Shown in pieces: positions 9,598-17,285 of a DNA stretch of 64,000 bases; position 1 is the first letter of the stretch; each line of letters begins with the position of its first letter. The DNA comes from Palsa-504 sp963767565. Its GTDB lineage: Bacteria > Actinomycetota > Actinomycetes > Streptosporangiales > Streptosporangiaceae. Made by a program: the position numbers and the translations under genes. Under the pieces are notes generated by a model that was given only the letters and a program-made list of their open reading frames with translations, did no database searches and was not told where the DNA came from. Location: NCBI GenBank assembly GCA_963767565.1, contig CAVYEG010000001.1:310001-374000 (forward strand), written 5' to 3'.

Positions 9598-10021
9598 CCC
9601 AGGCCAGCGCGATCTCCATGCCGCCCGCCATGCAGTACCCGTCGATGGCCGCGATGACCGGCTTGGTGCACATGTTGACGTCGTCGAAGCCCGGCATGTG
9701 ACCGCCCGGCATGTGACCGCCCCGGGCCACCTCGGGCCGGGCGGTCATCGGCCGCGGCGCGGCCTGCCCGCCGTCGCCGTCCTGCTCGGCTTCCATCCGG
9801 GACGCCATCTCCTTCAGGTCCGCGCCCGCCGAGAACGCCCGGCCGCCCGCGCCGGACAAGATGACCACGAACACGTTCTCGTCCGCGTCGGCCTCGCCGA
9901 ACGCCTCGTGCAGCGCGCCCATCAGCTCGCGGCTCAGCGCGTTCATCCGCTGCGGGCGGTTCATCGTGATGTAGGCCTTGCGGTCCCGTACCTCGTAGCT
10001 CAGCACATCCGTGGTTTGCAC
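9598..10021 (-). pseudogene. Truncated enoyl-CoA hydratase (crotonase) N-terminal part
   Basis: About 140 residues of a crotonase: AYITMNRPQRMNALSRELM, the first oxyanion-hole segment AFSAGADLKEMASRM and the second, IDGYCMAGGMEIALA. It ends there; the rest of the roughly 260-residue domain is missing and the frame runs in phase through about 13 codons into the aminopeptidase. The insert between the two halves of the active site contains a doubled GGHMP motif from a 15-bp repeat (9691-9720). The gene is divergent from the TetR regulator with an operator between them, so it was probably a TetR-controlled acyl-CoA gene before truncation, or the junction is a misassembly. Confidence 0.75.
9691..9720. 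repeat. 15-bp tandem repeat, 2 copies
   Basis: CCGGCATGTGACCGC twice in a row within the crotonase fragment, read on the minus strand as a repeated five-residue GGHMP unit. Confidence 0.7.
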
Positions 10022-10036
10022 GGCCGCCTCCCGTAT

Positions 10037-10071
10037 GCAACAAATACTACAGAGTTTGTAGCATCTGTTGC
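10037..10071. promoter_or_regulatory. Nested palindromic operator between crotonase and tetR
   Basis: Two inverted-repeat pairs share one centre at 10054: outer GCAACA...TGTTGC and inner CTACA-N5-TGTAG. The 35-bp site lies in the divergent gap, 16 bases from the crotonase start and about 70 from the TetR start, where it would block both promoters. This is the usual layout for a TetR autorepressor. Confidence 0.75.
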
Positions 10072-10139
10072 GTCAAGCCCGCAAGGCCCGGTCCACTACG
10101 GTGGAGGCCACGCGGCCGAACAGAAGTCGGAGAGTCCTG

Positions 10140-10757
10140 TTGAGCACGAACCCAGACGGCGAACCCGAGACCGATCCGGCGGCCAGCGGCACGATCCTGA
10201 CCATCCTGGAGGCGGGTTCGGCCTGCCTGGCCCGGCTCGGCCAGGACAAGACCAGCATCCAGGTCATCGCCGATGCCGCCGGGCTCAACCGGACCACGGT
10301 CTACCGGTACTTCAGCCACCGGACCCAGCTGTTCAGCGCGATCAGCGACTACGAGCGCCGCAAGCAGCGCGCCGAGCTCGCCAAGCGCATCCCCGATGAC
10401 GCCAGCCTGCCGGACGCGCTGGCCGCCATCGCCGAGGTGCTCGCCGCCACCGCGCTCGCGTTCAACGTTCCCGAGCACCTGCGCCGCCGTGACCGCGGCC
10501 TGGCCCAGTACTACGGGCTGCACAGCCACGACCGGCACGAGTGGATCAGCGACCTGATCCGCCCCTACATCACCCGGGCCCGCCTGACCGGGGAACTGGC
10601 CCCGAACCTGTCCGAGGGCCAGGCCGTCGAGTGGGCCGCGGTCGTCCTCATGGTCGTGGAGACCCTGCCCGGCTCGGCCAGCCTGGACCTGTCGGATCCG
10701 CGCGCGGTCGGCCGCACCTTCGCCGAGCGGATCTGTCAGGGCATCGCCGCGCCGTGA
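10140..10757 (+). CDS. TetR family transcriptional regulator
   Basis: A protein of 205 residues. The N-terminal helix-turn-helix reads SIQVIADAAGLNRTTVYRYFSHRTQLFSAI, the TetR signature, followed by an all-helical ligand domain. I chose the TTG at 10140 because GGAGAG lies 5 bases upstream and because it leaves the operator in the leader; an upstream TTG at 10068 would place the operator at the edge of the coding region. The neighbour across the operator is a crotonase gene, so the ligand may be an acyl-CoA or related compound; that is inference. Confidence 0.85.
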   Translation: MSTNPDGEPETDPAASGTILTILEAGSACLARLGQDKTSIQVIADAAGLNRTTVYRYFSHRTQLFSAISDYERRKQRAELAKRIPDDASLPDALAAIAEVLAATALAFNVPEHLRRRDRGLAQYYGLHSHDRHEWISDLIRPYITRARLTGELAPNLSEGQAVEWAAVVLMVVETLPGSASLDLSDPRAVGRTFAERICQGIAAP

Positions 10758-11019
10758 CATCGTCCTCGACCGCCACCACCACGTGGTTGACCCGCCGGAA
10801 CGGGCCCGGCACGTCCGGCCGGGCGTCCGCCCCGGCCTGCCGCAGCTCGAGCGTGACCCCGTTCAGGTCCCGGGCCGCGAGCGCGACGGCCCCGTCGGTA
10901 CCCCGCGCAACGCCGTAACCTGCAGAATTAAGGTGCCGAACGGCCCGTTCTGCGTCATCTACCGCCACCGCCACCGCCGTCACGCCCGGTAGCTGGCCTG
11001 CAGCCGCCGGCACGCGCAT
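10753..11019 (-). pseudogene. VOC/glyoxalase-like remnant
   Basis: The minus strand carries PGVTAVAVAVDDAERAVRHL, then DLNGVTLELRQ, and FRRVNHVVVAVED: the end of one VOC domain and the first strand of a second. Nothing follows because the sequence runs into the 3' end of the TetR gene. There is no convincing start. It looks like a decayed two-domain glyoxalase/bleomycin-resistance type gene. Confidence 0.45.
10935..10947 (+). repeat. GCCGAACGG dispersed element, copy 2
   Basis: GCCGAACGGCCCG preceded by AATTAAGGT, lying within the VOC remnant; it may mark where that gene was interrupted. Confidence 0.4.
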
Positions 11020-11194
11020 CGAGATGCGGCCGGCACCCTGGCTGCCGAACGAGGAGCGCGCGGCGGCGAGCACGGCGCGGCGGGTGCCTCGACATGCTGC
11101 GACCGGAACGAGGCCGGTGGCAGCGATACCGGTGGCAGTGAGGTCGGTGGCTGGGGGCCGCTTCCGTCTGCCGTTGCTCGCCCGGTCATGCGGC

Positions 11195-11326
11195 CAGCTC
11201 CACGGGCCGGAGCGCGAGGCGGCCTGGCAGCAGATCATCACCGCCGCGCCCCGCTTCGCCCAGTACCAGCGCAAGACCGACCGGGAGTTGCCGATCATCC
11301 ACCTGGTGCCGCGGTCAGGCCCGTAG
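11195..11326 (+). pseudogene. C-terminal remnant of a Ddn-like F420-dependent nitroreductase
   Basis: The frame ends with REAAWQQIITAAPRFAQYQR followed by ELPIIHLVP. This is the characteristic last part of deazaflavin-dependent nitroreductases, where a YQ-x-K-T-x-R stretch precedes a final beta strand. The N-terminal two thirds are missing. It lies 27 bp in front of an intact Ddn-family gene, so the pair may come from an old tandem duplication. Confidence 0.6.
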
Positions 11327-11352
11327 TCAAGCCCACGGCTAGGCTAGCTGGC

Positions 11353-11802
11353 GTGCCCGAACACTACCGTGCGCCCGGCTGGTTCACCCGTAACGTCTTC
11401 AACCGGCTGGTGGCCTTCCTGACCAGTCAGGGCATCAGCGTCCTCGGCTCGCGGGTGCTGGCCGTCAAGGGCCGGACCAGCGGGCAGTGGCGCACCACGC
11501 CGGTGAACCTGCTCAGCTACGACAGCCGCCGCTACCTCGTTTCGCCCCGCGGCGAAACCCAGTGGGTGCGCAATCTCCGGGTGGCCGGCACCGGCGAACT
11601 GCGAGTGGGAAAGCGTGCCGAACCTTTCCGCGGCCGGGAACTCAGCGACGACGAGAAGGTCCCGGTCCTGCGCGCCTACCTCAAGCGATGGAAAGCCGAG
11701 GTCGGGATCTTCTTCGAGGGCACCGGCCCGGACTCCACCGACGACCAGCTCCGCGCCATCGCACCGAAACACCCAGCGTTCGAGGTCCTCCCGGCGGACT
11801 AG
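11353..11802 (+). CDS. Deazaflavin (F420)-dependent nitroreductase family protein
   Basis: 149 residues from a GTG start. The core LAVKGRTSGQWRTTPVNLLS, then YLVSPRGETQWVRNLRVAG, is the split beta-barrel of the Ddn/F420-dependent quinone reductase family. In that family the basic KGRTSG loop and the later W-x-x-N-L segment contact F420. The C-terminal part HPAFEVLP closes the domain. It probably transfers hydride from F420H2 to a quinone or other electrophile. Genes for F420 synthesis are present at 59-64 kb, so the cofactor should be available. Confidence 0.85.
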   Translation: MPEHYRAPGWFTRNVFNRLVAFLTSQGISVLGSRVLAVKGRTSGQWRTTPVNLLSYDSRRYLVSPRGETQWVRNLRVAGTGELRVGKRAEPFRGRELSDDEKVPVLRAYLKRWKAEVGIFFEGTGPDSTDDQLRAIAPKHPAFEVLPAD

Positions 11803-12039
11803 CCTGGCCTCCAGGGCAGCCATCTGCCGCTCCGGAGTGAACCGCGCCGCGCGATCAAGAAGACTCAAACCGGTTCCCTGGCCAGCCGCTGCGGACCGAT
11901 CCGTAGGCCGGGCTCATACGTGACCTACCTGCTGCCCGGCATCCTGCTCATCACCATCGCGTCGGGCATCTCCTACACCGGGCTCCGGCTGTTCATGGAT
12001 TTGCAGCGCGAACGCGAACGCGCTGCTGTCTGCCGCTCG

Positions 12040-12762
12040 CTAGCGCGGGGTCAGCACGCAGAACTCACGGCCATCGGGATCGGCCATGGCCACCCAGCTG
12101 GCCTCGCCCTGGCCGGTGTCGATGCGGGTCGCCCCCAGGTCGGCCAGACGGCTGACCTCGGTTTGCTGATCACCGTGAACGGGCGGAGCAAGATCGAAAT
12201 GCAGCCGGCTCTTTCCGGTCTTCGGCATCATTCTCGCTCCGTCCCAGGAGATCTTCGGACCGCCCCGCGGCGAGCGGATCGCGGTCTGGAGACCCTGATC
12301 CCAGACCAGCGGCCAGCCCAGCGCCTCGCTCCAGAAGTACCCGACCTCCCGCGAACCCTCGCACGTAACCTCGGCGAGGAATCCGCAGCCGGCGAGGTAC
12401 TTGTTGCCCGGCTCGATGACGCAGAACTCGTTGCCTTCGAGGTCCACGAGCACGACATGACCCTCCTCGGGGCGCTGGCCGATGTCGATGTGCCGGGCGC
12501 CGAGGCCGAGCGCCCTGGCCACCGTCTGCTGCTGGTCCTCCAGGGAGGTGCTCGTCAGATGGAAGTGCCAGTGGTTCTGGCCGGCCTTCTGCTGCTGAGC
12601 GGGAAGAAATCGGAGCCGGAACCCGGTGTCATCCCCAGGCAGGAGCGCAATGTCATCCTGGCGGCCCTCGGCCAGTTCCTGGCCTAGGAGGCCGGCCCAG
12701 AAGCGCGCCAGACGGAGGGGGTCGTCCGCATCAAGGCAGAGCGCAACAAGGCGACAAGTCAT
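12040..12762 (-). CDS. Two-domain VOC (glyoxalase-like) protein
   Basis: 240 residues consisting of two VOC modules. The first starts LVALCLDADDPLRLARFWAG and ends GNEFCVIEPG; the second runs to DPDGREFCVLTPR. The chosen ATG at 12762 has GGAG four bases upstream; a longer frame to 12825 has no such support. Members of this family include glyoxalases, dioxygenases and drug-binding proteins, and sequence alone does not decide. Histidines in the first module (NHWHFHL) and the glutamates near the domain ends could bind a metal. Confidence 0.8.
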   Translation of the reverse strand: MTCRLVALCLDADDPLRLARFWAGLLGQELAEGRQDDIALLPGDDTGFRLRFLPAQQQKAGQNHWHFHLTSTSLEDQQQTVARALGLGARHIDIGQRPEEGHVVLVDLEGNEFCVIEPGNKYLAGCGFLAEVTCEGSREVGYFWSEALGWPLVWDQGLQTAIRSPRGGPKISWDGARMMPKTGKSRLHFDLAPPVHGDQQTEVSRLADLGATRIDTGQGEASWVAMADPDGREFCVLTPR

Positions 12763-12900
12763 TCCGCTCCGTACCTCCGATCTGCTGACGCAGGGCCCGA
12801 GACAGTGCACGCCCGCTGCACCCATAGATATCGGTCAGGCTAGGCGATCAGCACCAGGTCGTTTCTCCGCACCTAACGGCACCCGCCTGGCCCCCAGGGT

Positions 12901-13335
12901 CTAGCGGGCCCCGGTGATGTAGTCGGCCAGCGCGGTCCGTTCGGTCTCCAGCTCGTCGATGCGGTTCTTCACCACGTCGCCGATGCTGATGATCCCGTGC
13001 AGCCGGCCATCCACCACCACCGGCGCGTGCCGGATCCGTCGGTCGGTCATCATGCGCATGACGTCATCGAGCTCGGTCTGCGGCGTGACCGTGTAGACCT
13101 CGGCGGTGTAGATCTCCGTGACCGGCTCGGACAGCACCGCGGCGCCTCGCTTGGCCAGCGCCCGGACGATGTCCCGCTCGCTGGCGATTCCGTCCACCGA
13201 AGTACCGTCGCGGGAGACGATGACGGCCCCGATGCCGTGCTCCGCCAGGATGGCCAGCAGGCGCCGCACCGTCGTGTCGGGGGTGACGGTGACGACCTGC
13301 GTTCCCTTGCCGCGCAGTACATCAGTGATACGCAT
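12901..13335 (-). CDS. Stand-alone tandem CBS-domain protein
   Basis: 144 residues: CBS 1 from MRITDVLRGKGTQVVTVTPD to IASERDIVRAL, CBS 2 from EIYTAEVYTVTPQTELDDVM to LHGIISIGDVVKNRI, then a short helical tail. GGAGGG lies four bases before the ATG at 13335, which fixes the start. The family binds AMP/ATP-type ligands and resembles the dormancy- or hypoxia-linked CBS proteins of mycobacteria. It is followed at 13457 by a NarL-type response regulator on the same strand. Confidence 0.88.
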   Translation of the reverse strand: MRITDVLRGKGTQVVTVTPDTTVRRLLAILAEHGIGAVIVSRDGTSVDGIASERDIVRALAKRGAAVLSEPVTEIYTAEVYTVTPQTELDDVMRMMTDRRIRHAPVVVDGRLHGIISIGDVVKNRIDELETERTALADYITGAR

Positions 13336-13456
13336 CCGGCCCTCCAGGCACTCGCACGAAGCTGATCGTGTGCCGTACCGGTACCCGCGGGCCCGATAGT
13401 TCAATCCGCGGCCGCCGGGCCGTCGGCCGGCCGTCGGCTCCCGGCCACCGGCGGGG

Positions 13457-14092
13457 TCATGGCGCTAGGCCCCGGGCGCGCAGGACGGCCTGGGTCCGGT
13501 CGGTCGCCTGGAGCTTGTCGAGGATGCGCGAGACGTGGTTCTGCACGGTCTTGAGGGAGATGCCGAGGACGCGCGCGATGTGCCGGTTGCTGGCGCCGTC
13601 GGCGAGCAGCTGAAGTACCTGGCGTTCCCGTCCGGTCAGGTCTTCGGCGGCCGGCAGGGCGGACACCGGGCGCCGGGCCGGGGCGGCGGCCAGGATGCGG
13701 GTGGCGATCCCCGCGCCGAACACGGCACCTCCCGCGGCCACCGTTCGCAGCGCGGCGGCGATTTCGTCGCCGGACGCGCCCTTGAGCACGTACCCGCGGG
13801 CGCCTGCGGCCAGCGCGGCCAGGACCGTGTCGTCATCGTCGACCATGGTGATGACCAGGACCGCGGTGGCGGGGGATACCGCGGCGGCCTGCCGGGTCGC
13901 CTCGATGCCCGAGGTGCCGGGCAGGTTGATGTCCATCAGCACGACGTCGGGCGGGCTCTGCCTGATAGCGGTGAGCGCTTCGGCTGCCGTGCCTGCGGTG
14001 CCGGCGACCTCGATCCCGGGCAGCGTGGCCAGCAATCCGGCCAGGCCGTCCCGGAACAGGGGATGATCATCGACGATGAGAACCCTGGTCAT
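13457..14092 (-). CDS. NarL/LuxR-type response regulator
   Basis: 211 residues. The receiver domain has VLIVDDHPLFRDGL (acidic pair), the phospho-acceptor Asp in DVVLMDINLPGTSGIE, the switch Thr in VITMVDDD and the Lys in GYVLKGAS. The LuxR helix-turn-helix is LTGRERQVLQLLADGASNRH with LGISLKTVQNHVSRIL. The ATG at 14092 overlaps the stop of the histidine kinase (ATGA), so the two form a translationally coupled two-component system. Confidence 0.95.
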   Translation of the reverse strand: MTRVLIVDDHPLFRDGLAGLLATLPGIEVAGTAGTAAEALTAIRQSPPDVVLMDINLPGTSGIEATRQAAAVSPATAVLVITMVDDDDTVLAALAAGARGYVLKGASGDEIAAALRTVAAGGAVFGAGIATRILAAAPARRPVSALPAAEDLTGRERQVLQLLADGASNRHIARVLGISLKTVQNHVSRILDKLQATDRTQAVLRARGLAP

Positions 14093-16185
14093 GCCGGCCC
14101 CGCCGGGGCGGTGGCCGGTGCGGGCGTGACGACGACGGGCTGGGCGGCGGGCGTGGCCATGGCGGGCTGGGCGGCGGCGGGCGTGACGGCGGCGGGCAGC
14201 CGCGCCTGGACCCAAACCCCGGGCGCCGCGTCGGTGATCGTCAGCGTGCCGCCGAGTTCTTCGGCTCGCTCCCGCATGATGGCCAGCCCGTTGCCCTGGC
14301 GGATGGCGGCAGGCAGCCCGGTTCCGTCGTCGGTGACCGCGATCGACAGCCCGGCCGGGGACCAGGCGAGGGTGACCTGGCAGCAGCGTGCGAGAGCGTG
14401 CCGGACGACGTTGGTCACCGCCTCGACCACGATGCGATAGGCGGCTACCTCGGCGGCGGCCGGAAGCGCGGGCAGCTCGCCGGAAACCTCGACCCGGGCC
14501 GCTACCCCGGCCGCGGCGGTCAGCCGGTCGACCGCCTGGGTGCAGGCCCCGGCCAGTCCGAGCTCGTCGAGCGCGGGCGGGCGCAGCCCTTCGACCACCC
14601 GCCGGACGTCGGTCACCGTGCGCCGGATTTCCTCGCTGAGGTCACGCAGCTGCCGGGACGCGGCACCGGTGCCCGGCGGCAGCAGGGCCCGGGCGGTTTC
14701 TGTTTTCAGGGTCAGGCCGGCCAGGGCCGGGCCGATGCCGTCGTGCAGGTCGCGGCGGAGCCGACGGCGTTCTTCCTCCCGGGCCAGCACCAGCCGTTCC
14801 CTGGCCCGCTGCAGGTCCGCGCGCAGCAGCCAGGCGTGCACCGCGCCGCCCAGGTGCCGGGCCAGGTCGCGGACCAGCCGCTGCCCGGCGGCGCTGAGCG
14901 CTGGCCCGGGTGCGCGGTAGGTCAGCGTCCCGACCGCCGTGCCGTAGGCGACCAGCGGGATCGTGGTGCCATCAGCCCCGGCGGTGCCGGCGATCGTGGT
15001 GCCGTCCAGGCTGCGGACACCGACCTCGGTCAGGCCCAGGCCGACGGTGAGCTCGGTCACGGCCGCATCGAGCAGCCGGTCGATGTCGGCGGCGGCCTCC
15101 AGCCGCTGACCCAGGTCAGCCAGGACCTCATAGGGTTCGTGCCAGCGGCCGTAGACGACCCGGGTCACCGCGCGCTGCAGTGTTTCGCGCAACGGGATGA
15201 GCAGCAGCGCGGCGGCCCCGGCGGCCAGGGCGCCCGGCCACCAGGCCTGATGGCCGGGCACCAGCGCGGCGGCGGCGGCCACCACGAGCGCGTAGATGGC
15301 AGCCACGGTGCCCGACATGGCCAGCCACAGCAGGCCCTGGTGGGCGGCACGGCGCAGGTCATACAGCCCGTGGCTGAGGATGGCGACCGCGATCGCCGCC
15401 GGCAGCGGCAGCAGCACCACGCCGAACAGCCAGGCCGGCACGCCGTTGGCCACGATGATGGCCACCAGGAGGAACGCCGGCGGGCACGCCGCCAGCGCCA
15501 GGAACAGCAGCTGCTGGCGGACCCGCGCCCCGCCCCGCCGCCACCGGCTGACCAGCCCAGCCACCGCTCCGCCCGCCGAGGCCACGGCCAGCAGCACTCC
15601 CGCCGCGGTGAGCGCATTGACGATGGTCCCGTACCGGCCGGGCAGGCCGAGCGGGCTCCGCCAGTGGGCCAGCCCGGCCTGCTGAGCCGAAGGGCTCAGC
15701 ACGTTGCCAAGGAACAGGCACGTCACCGCGGTCACGGTCGACCACCCCAGCCAGCGCCAGCGCGGGCCGGGCAGCTTGCCGTCCGGGAACACCGCCGGCA
15801 CGGCCACCACCGCGATCAGCATCCCGGCCGCCCGCAGGCCCGGCCCGATCGCGGCCATGTACCCGGCGCCCGGCACCGAGCCGGTGATCACGCCGTGCAG
15901 GCCGGCGTCGTTGAGCCCGGCGCCCGTCCCGGTGACCGCGGCCGCGGCCAGCATCAGCCAGCCGACCCGGTTGCCCGGCACGGCAAAGATGACGATTGCG
16001 CCCACCACAGCCATCGCCCCGATGGCCAGCGCGGCCGACACGCTGCCGGCGAACATGGCCGTGCCCGGCCGGTCGTACCAGATGGCCGCGACCGGACCAG
16101 CCAGCGCCAGCACGACCGCGGCGCCGGCCGTGGCCGCGGTGCGGCGGCTGCTGGCCGGCGCGCTGTCCATAGGATCATGGTGCAT
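14089..16185 (-). CDS. Membrane sensor histidine kinase (HisKA_3)
   Basis: About 698 residues. The N-terminal half contains roughly ten hydrophobic helices (residues 15-320) that form a membrane sensor without an obvious extracellular domain. A GAF-like segment follows. The dimerisation/phospho-acceptor helix reads REEERRRLRRDLHDGIGPAL with the histidine in DLHDG. The ATPase domain includes EAVTNVVRHA, DDGTGLP and GNGLAIMRERAEELGG. The C-terminal tail is Ala/Pro/Val-rich with near-repeats (AQP, TPA). The usual start is ATG 16185 or the GTG just before it, with GGGGAAG upstream. Partner: the response regulator overlapping its stop. Confidence 0.92.
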   Translation of the reverse strand: MHHDPMDSAPASSRRTAATAGAAVVLALAGPVAAIWYDRPGTAMFAGSVSAALAIGAMAVVGAIVIFAVPGNRVGWLMLAAAAVTGTGAGLNDAGLHGVITGSVPGAGYMAAIGPGLRAAGMLIAVVAVPAVFPDGKLPGPRWRWLGWSTVTAVTCLFLGNVLSPSAQQAGLAHWRSPLGLPGRYGTIVNALTAAGVLLAVASAGGAVAGLVSRWRRGGARVRQQLLFLALAACPPAFLLVAIIVANGVPAWLFGVVLLPLPAAIAVAILSHGLYDLRRAAHQGLLWLAMSGTVAAIYALVVAAAAALVPGHQAWWPGALAAGAAALLLIPLRETLQRAVTRVVYGRWHEPYEVLADLGQRLEAAADIDRLLDAAVTELTVGLGLTEVGVRSLDGTTIAGTAGADGTTIPLVAYGTAVGTLTYRAPGPALSAAGQRLVRDLARHLGGAVHAWLLRADLQRARERLVLAREEERRRLRRDLHDGIGPALAGLTLKTETARALLPPGTGAASRQLRDLSEEIRRTVTDVRRVVEGLRPPALDELGLAGACTQAVDRLTAAAGVAARVEVSGELPALPAAAEVAAYRIVVEAVTNVVRHALARCCQVTLAWSPAGLSIAVTDDGTGLPAAIRQGNGLAIMRERAEELGGTLTITDAAPGVWVQARLPAAVTPAAAQPAMATPAAQPVVVTPAPATAPAGPA

Positions 16186-16234
16186 CACGAGGGCGCTTCC
16201 CGGGGAGAGCCGCGAGACCCGGGCCGAGGGCTCG

Positions 16235-16590
16235 TCAGGCCACCGCCTTGCGGCGGGCCCGGCTGGCCAGCACCACGATCACCGCGATCAGCCCGGCCAC
16301 CGACGCCACGGCGAAGGCGGAGTCGAACGCCCAGTCCAGCACGCCGTGCTTGTGCCAGCTGGGGAACTCGATGATCTCGAACAGGCACAGCGCGCCGCAG
16401 AACACCGCGCCGCCGGTAACCCGCCCGCGCCGCAGCAGCCAGGTGGCCAGCGCGAACAGCAGGCCGAACGCGACGGCAAAGCGGCCCCCCACGGATCCTT
16501 CCCGAGCCCGATGCTGACCGCGCTGCCGAACTCGCCGACGGCGAGCACTCCGGTGATCGCGGTCAGTGTGGTGAGCTTGCGACCATTCAT
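16235..16590 (-). pseudogene. Small four-helix membrane protein, frameshifted in a G-run
   Basis: The N-terminal part MNGRKLTTLTAITGVLAVGE and the C-terminal part (from RFAVAFGLLFALATWLLRRG to VVLASRARRKAVA) are in different frames. They join exactly at a run of six G (minus strand) near 16493, where one additional base restores a protein of about 118 residues with four hydrophobic segments. A homopolymer miscall is the simplest explanation. No family recognised. It lies upstream of the histidine kinase on the same strand. Confidence 0.65.
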
Positions 16591-16843
16591 GACGATTGCC
16601 TCCCGAGCAGTTGAGAACGTGATGCGGCCACGATCGCCCCGCCGCGTTCCCGGTCAGAAGAGGCGCCTTCCCGCCCGCGCCGGGAAGTTCTCCCAGCCGG
16701 TTAGGGCTCGGCGAGGTGTGGCACCAGGACGCCCGGCATGCTCCGGCAGCTCGGGCTCGAACCGCCTCCGGCCCGCATGCGGCTGGCCGCCCGGCGCAGC
16801 GCCCGCCGCTGGCGGTCCGCAGCCGGTGGCCGTAGATTCTTAG

Positions 16844-16855
16844 GCCGAACGGTCC
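16844..16855 (+). repeat. GCCGAACGG dispersed element, copy 3
   Basis: GCCGAACGGTCC preceded by AGATTCTTAG, about 30 bp in front of the DUF1801 start. Confidence 0.45.
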
Positions 16856-16886
16856 AGACCGGCGCGCAGGCCCCGAGGAGGACGGC

Positions 16887-17231
16887 ATGCCCGTGGATGA
16901 GGCGGTCCAGCGCTACATCGACGCCATCCCCGCCGAACACCGGCCCCTGTTCGACCGGCTGCACGGCCTGGTCCTGGCCGCGTACCCCGACGCAGCCGTG
17001 GTCATCTCCTACCGGATCCCCACCTACCGCCTCGGCCGCCGGCGCCTGTACATCGCTGCCTGGCAGCACGGCCTGTCGGTCTACGGCTGGCCGCAGGAAC
17101 GCGACGACTTCACCGCCCGCCACCCGGAGCTGAAGTCCAGCAAGGGCACCATCCGGCTGACGCCACGGGATGCGGCCGGCCTGCCCGACGACGAACTGCG
17201 CGACCTGATCCGCGCCGCCTTGGAGCCCTGA
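16887..17231 (+). CDS. DUF1801 (YdhG-type) domain protein
   Basis: 114 residues: VDEAVQRYIDAIPAEHRPLF, LRGLV-like helix, the conserved VISYRIPTYRL strand, LYIAAWQHGLSVYGWP, and SSKGTIRLTPRDAAGLPDDE near the C-terminus. This is the DUF1801/iron-chaperone-like fold. The length is typical. The molecular role of the family is poorly defined; a frataxin-like role has been suggested for related proteins. No partner gene is obvious. Confidence 0.85.
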   Translation: MPVDEAVQRYIDAIPAEHRPLFDRLHGLVLAAYPDAAVVISYRIPTYRLGRRRLYIAAWQHGLSVYGWPQERDDFTARHPELKSSKGTIRLTPRDAAGLPDDELRDLIRAALEP

Positions 17232-17285
17232 GCCCGGAACCCCGGCGTTGACGGCCGGCCAGCGGCAGGTATTGCATGAGGCCTT

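Noticed and set aside
8882..10399. Long plus-strand frame opposite pepN and crotonase
   Set aside because: High-GC antisense shadow; composition and lack of motifs, while the minus strand carries clear M1 and crotonase motifs.
11920..12041. Possible small membrane peptide (MTYLLPGILLITIASGIS, then a charged stretch)
   Set aside because: Plausible start and helix, but the frame has no nearby stop and runs antisense through the VOC gene. Kept out unless a frameshift near 12040 is shown.
14398..16374. 658-codon plus-strand frame opposite the histidine kinase
   Set aside because: Antisense shadow of a gene with complete kinase motifs.
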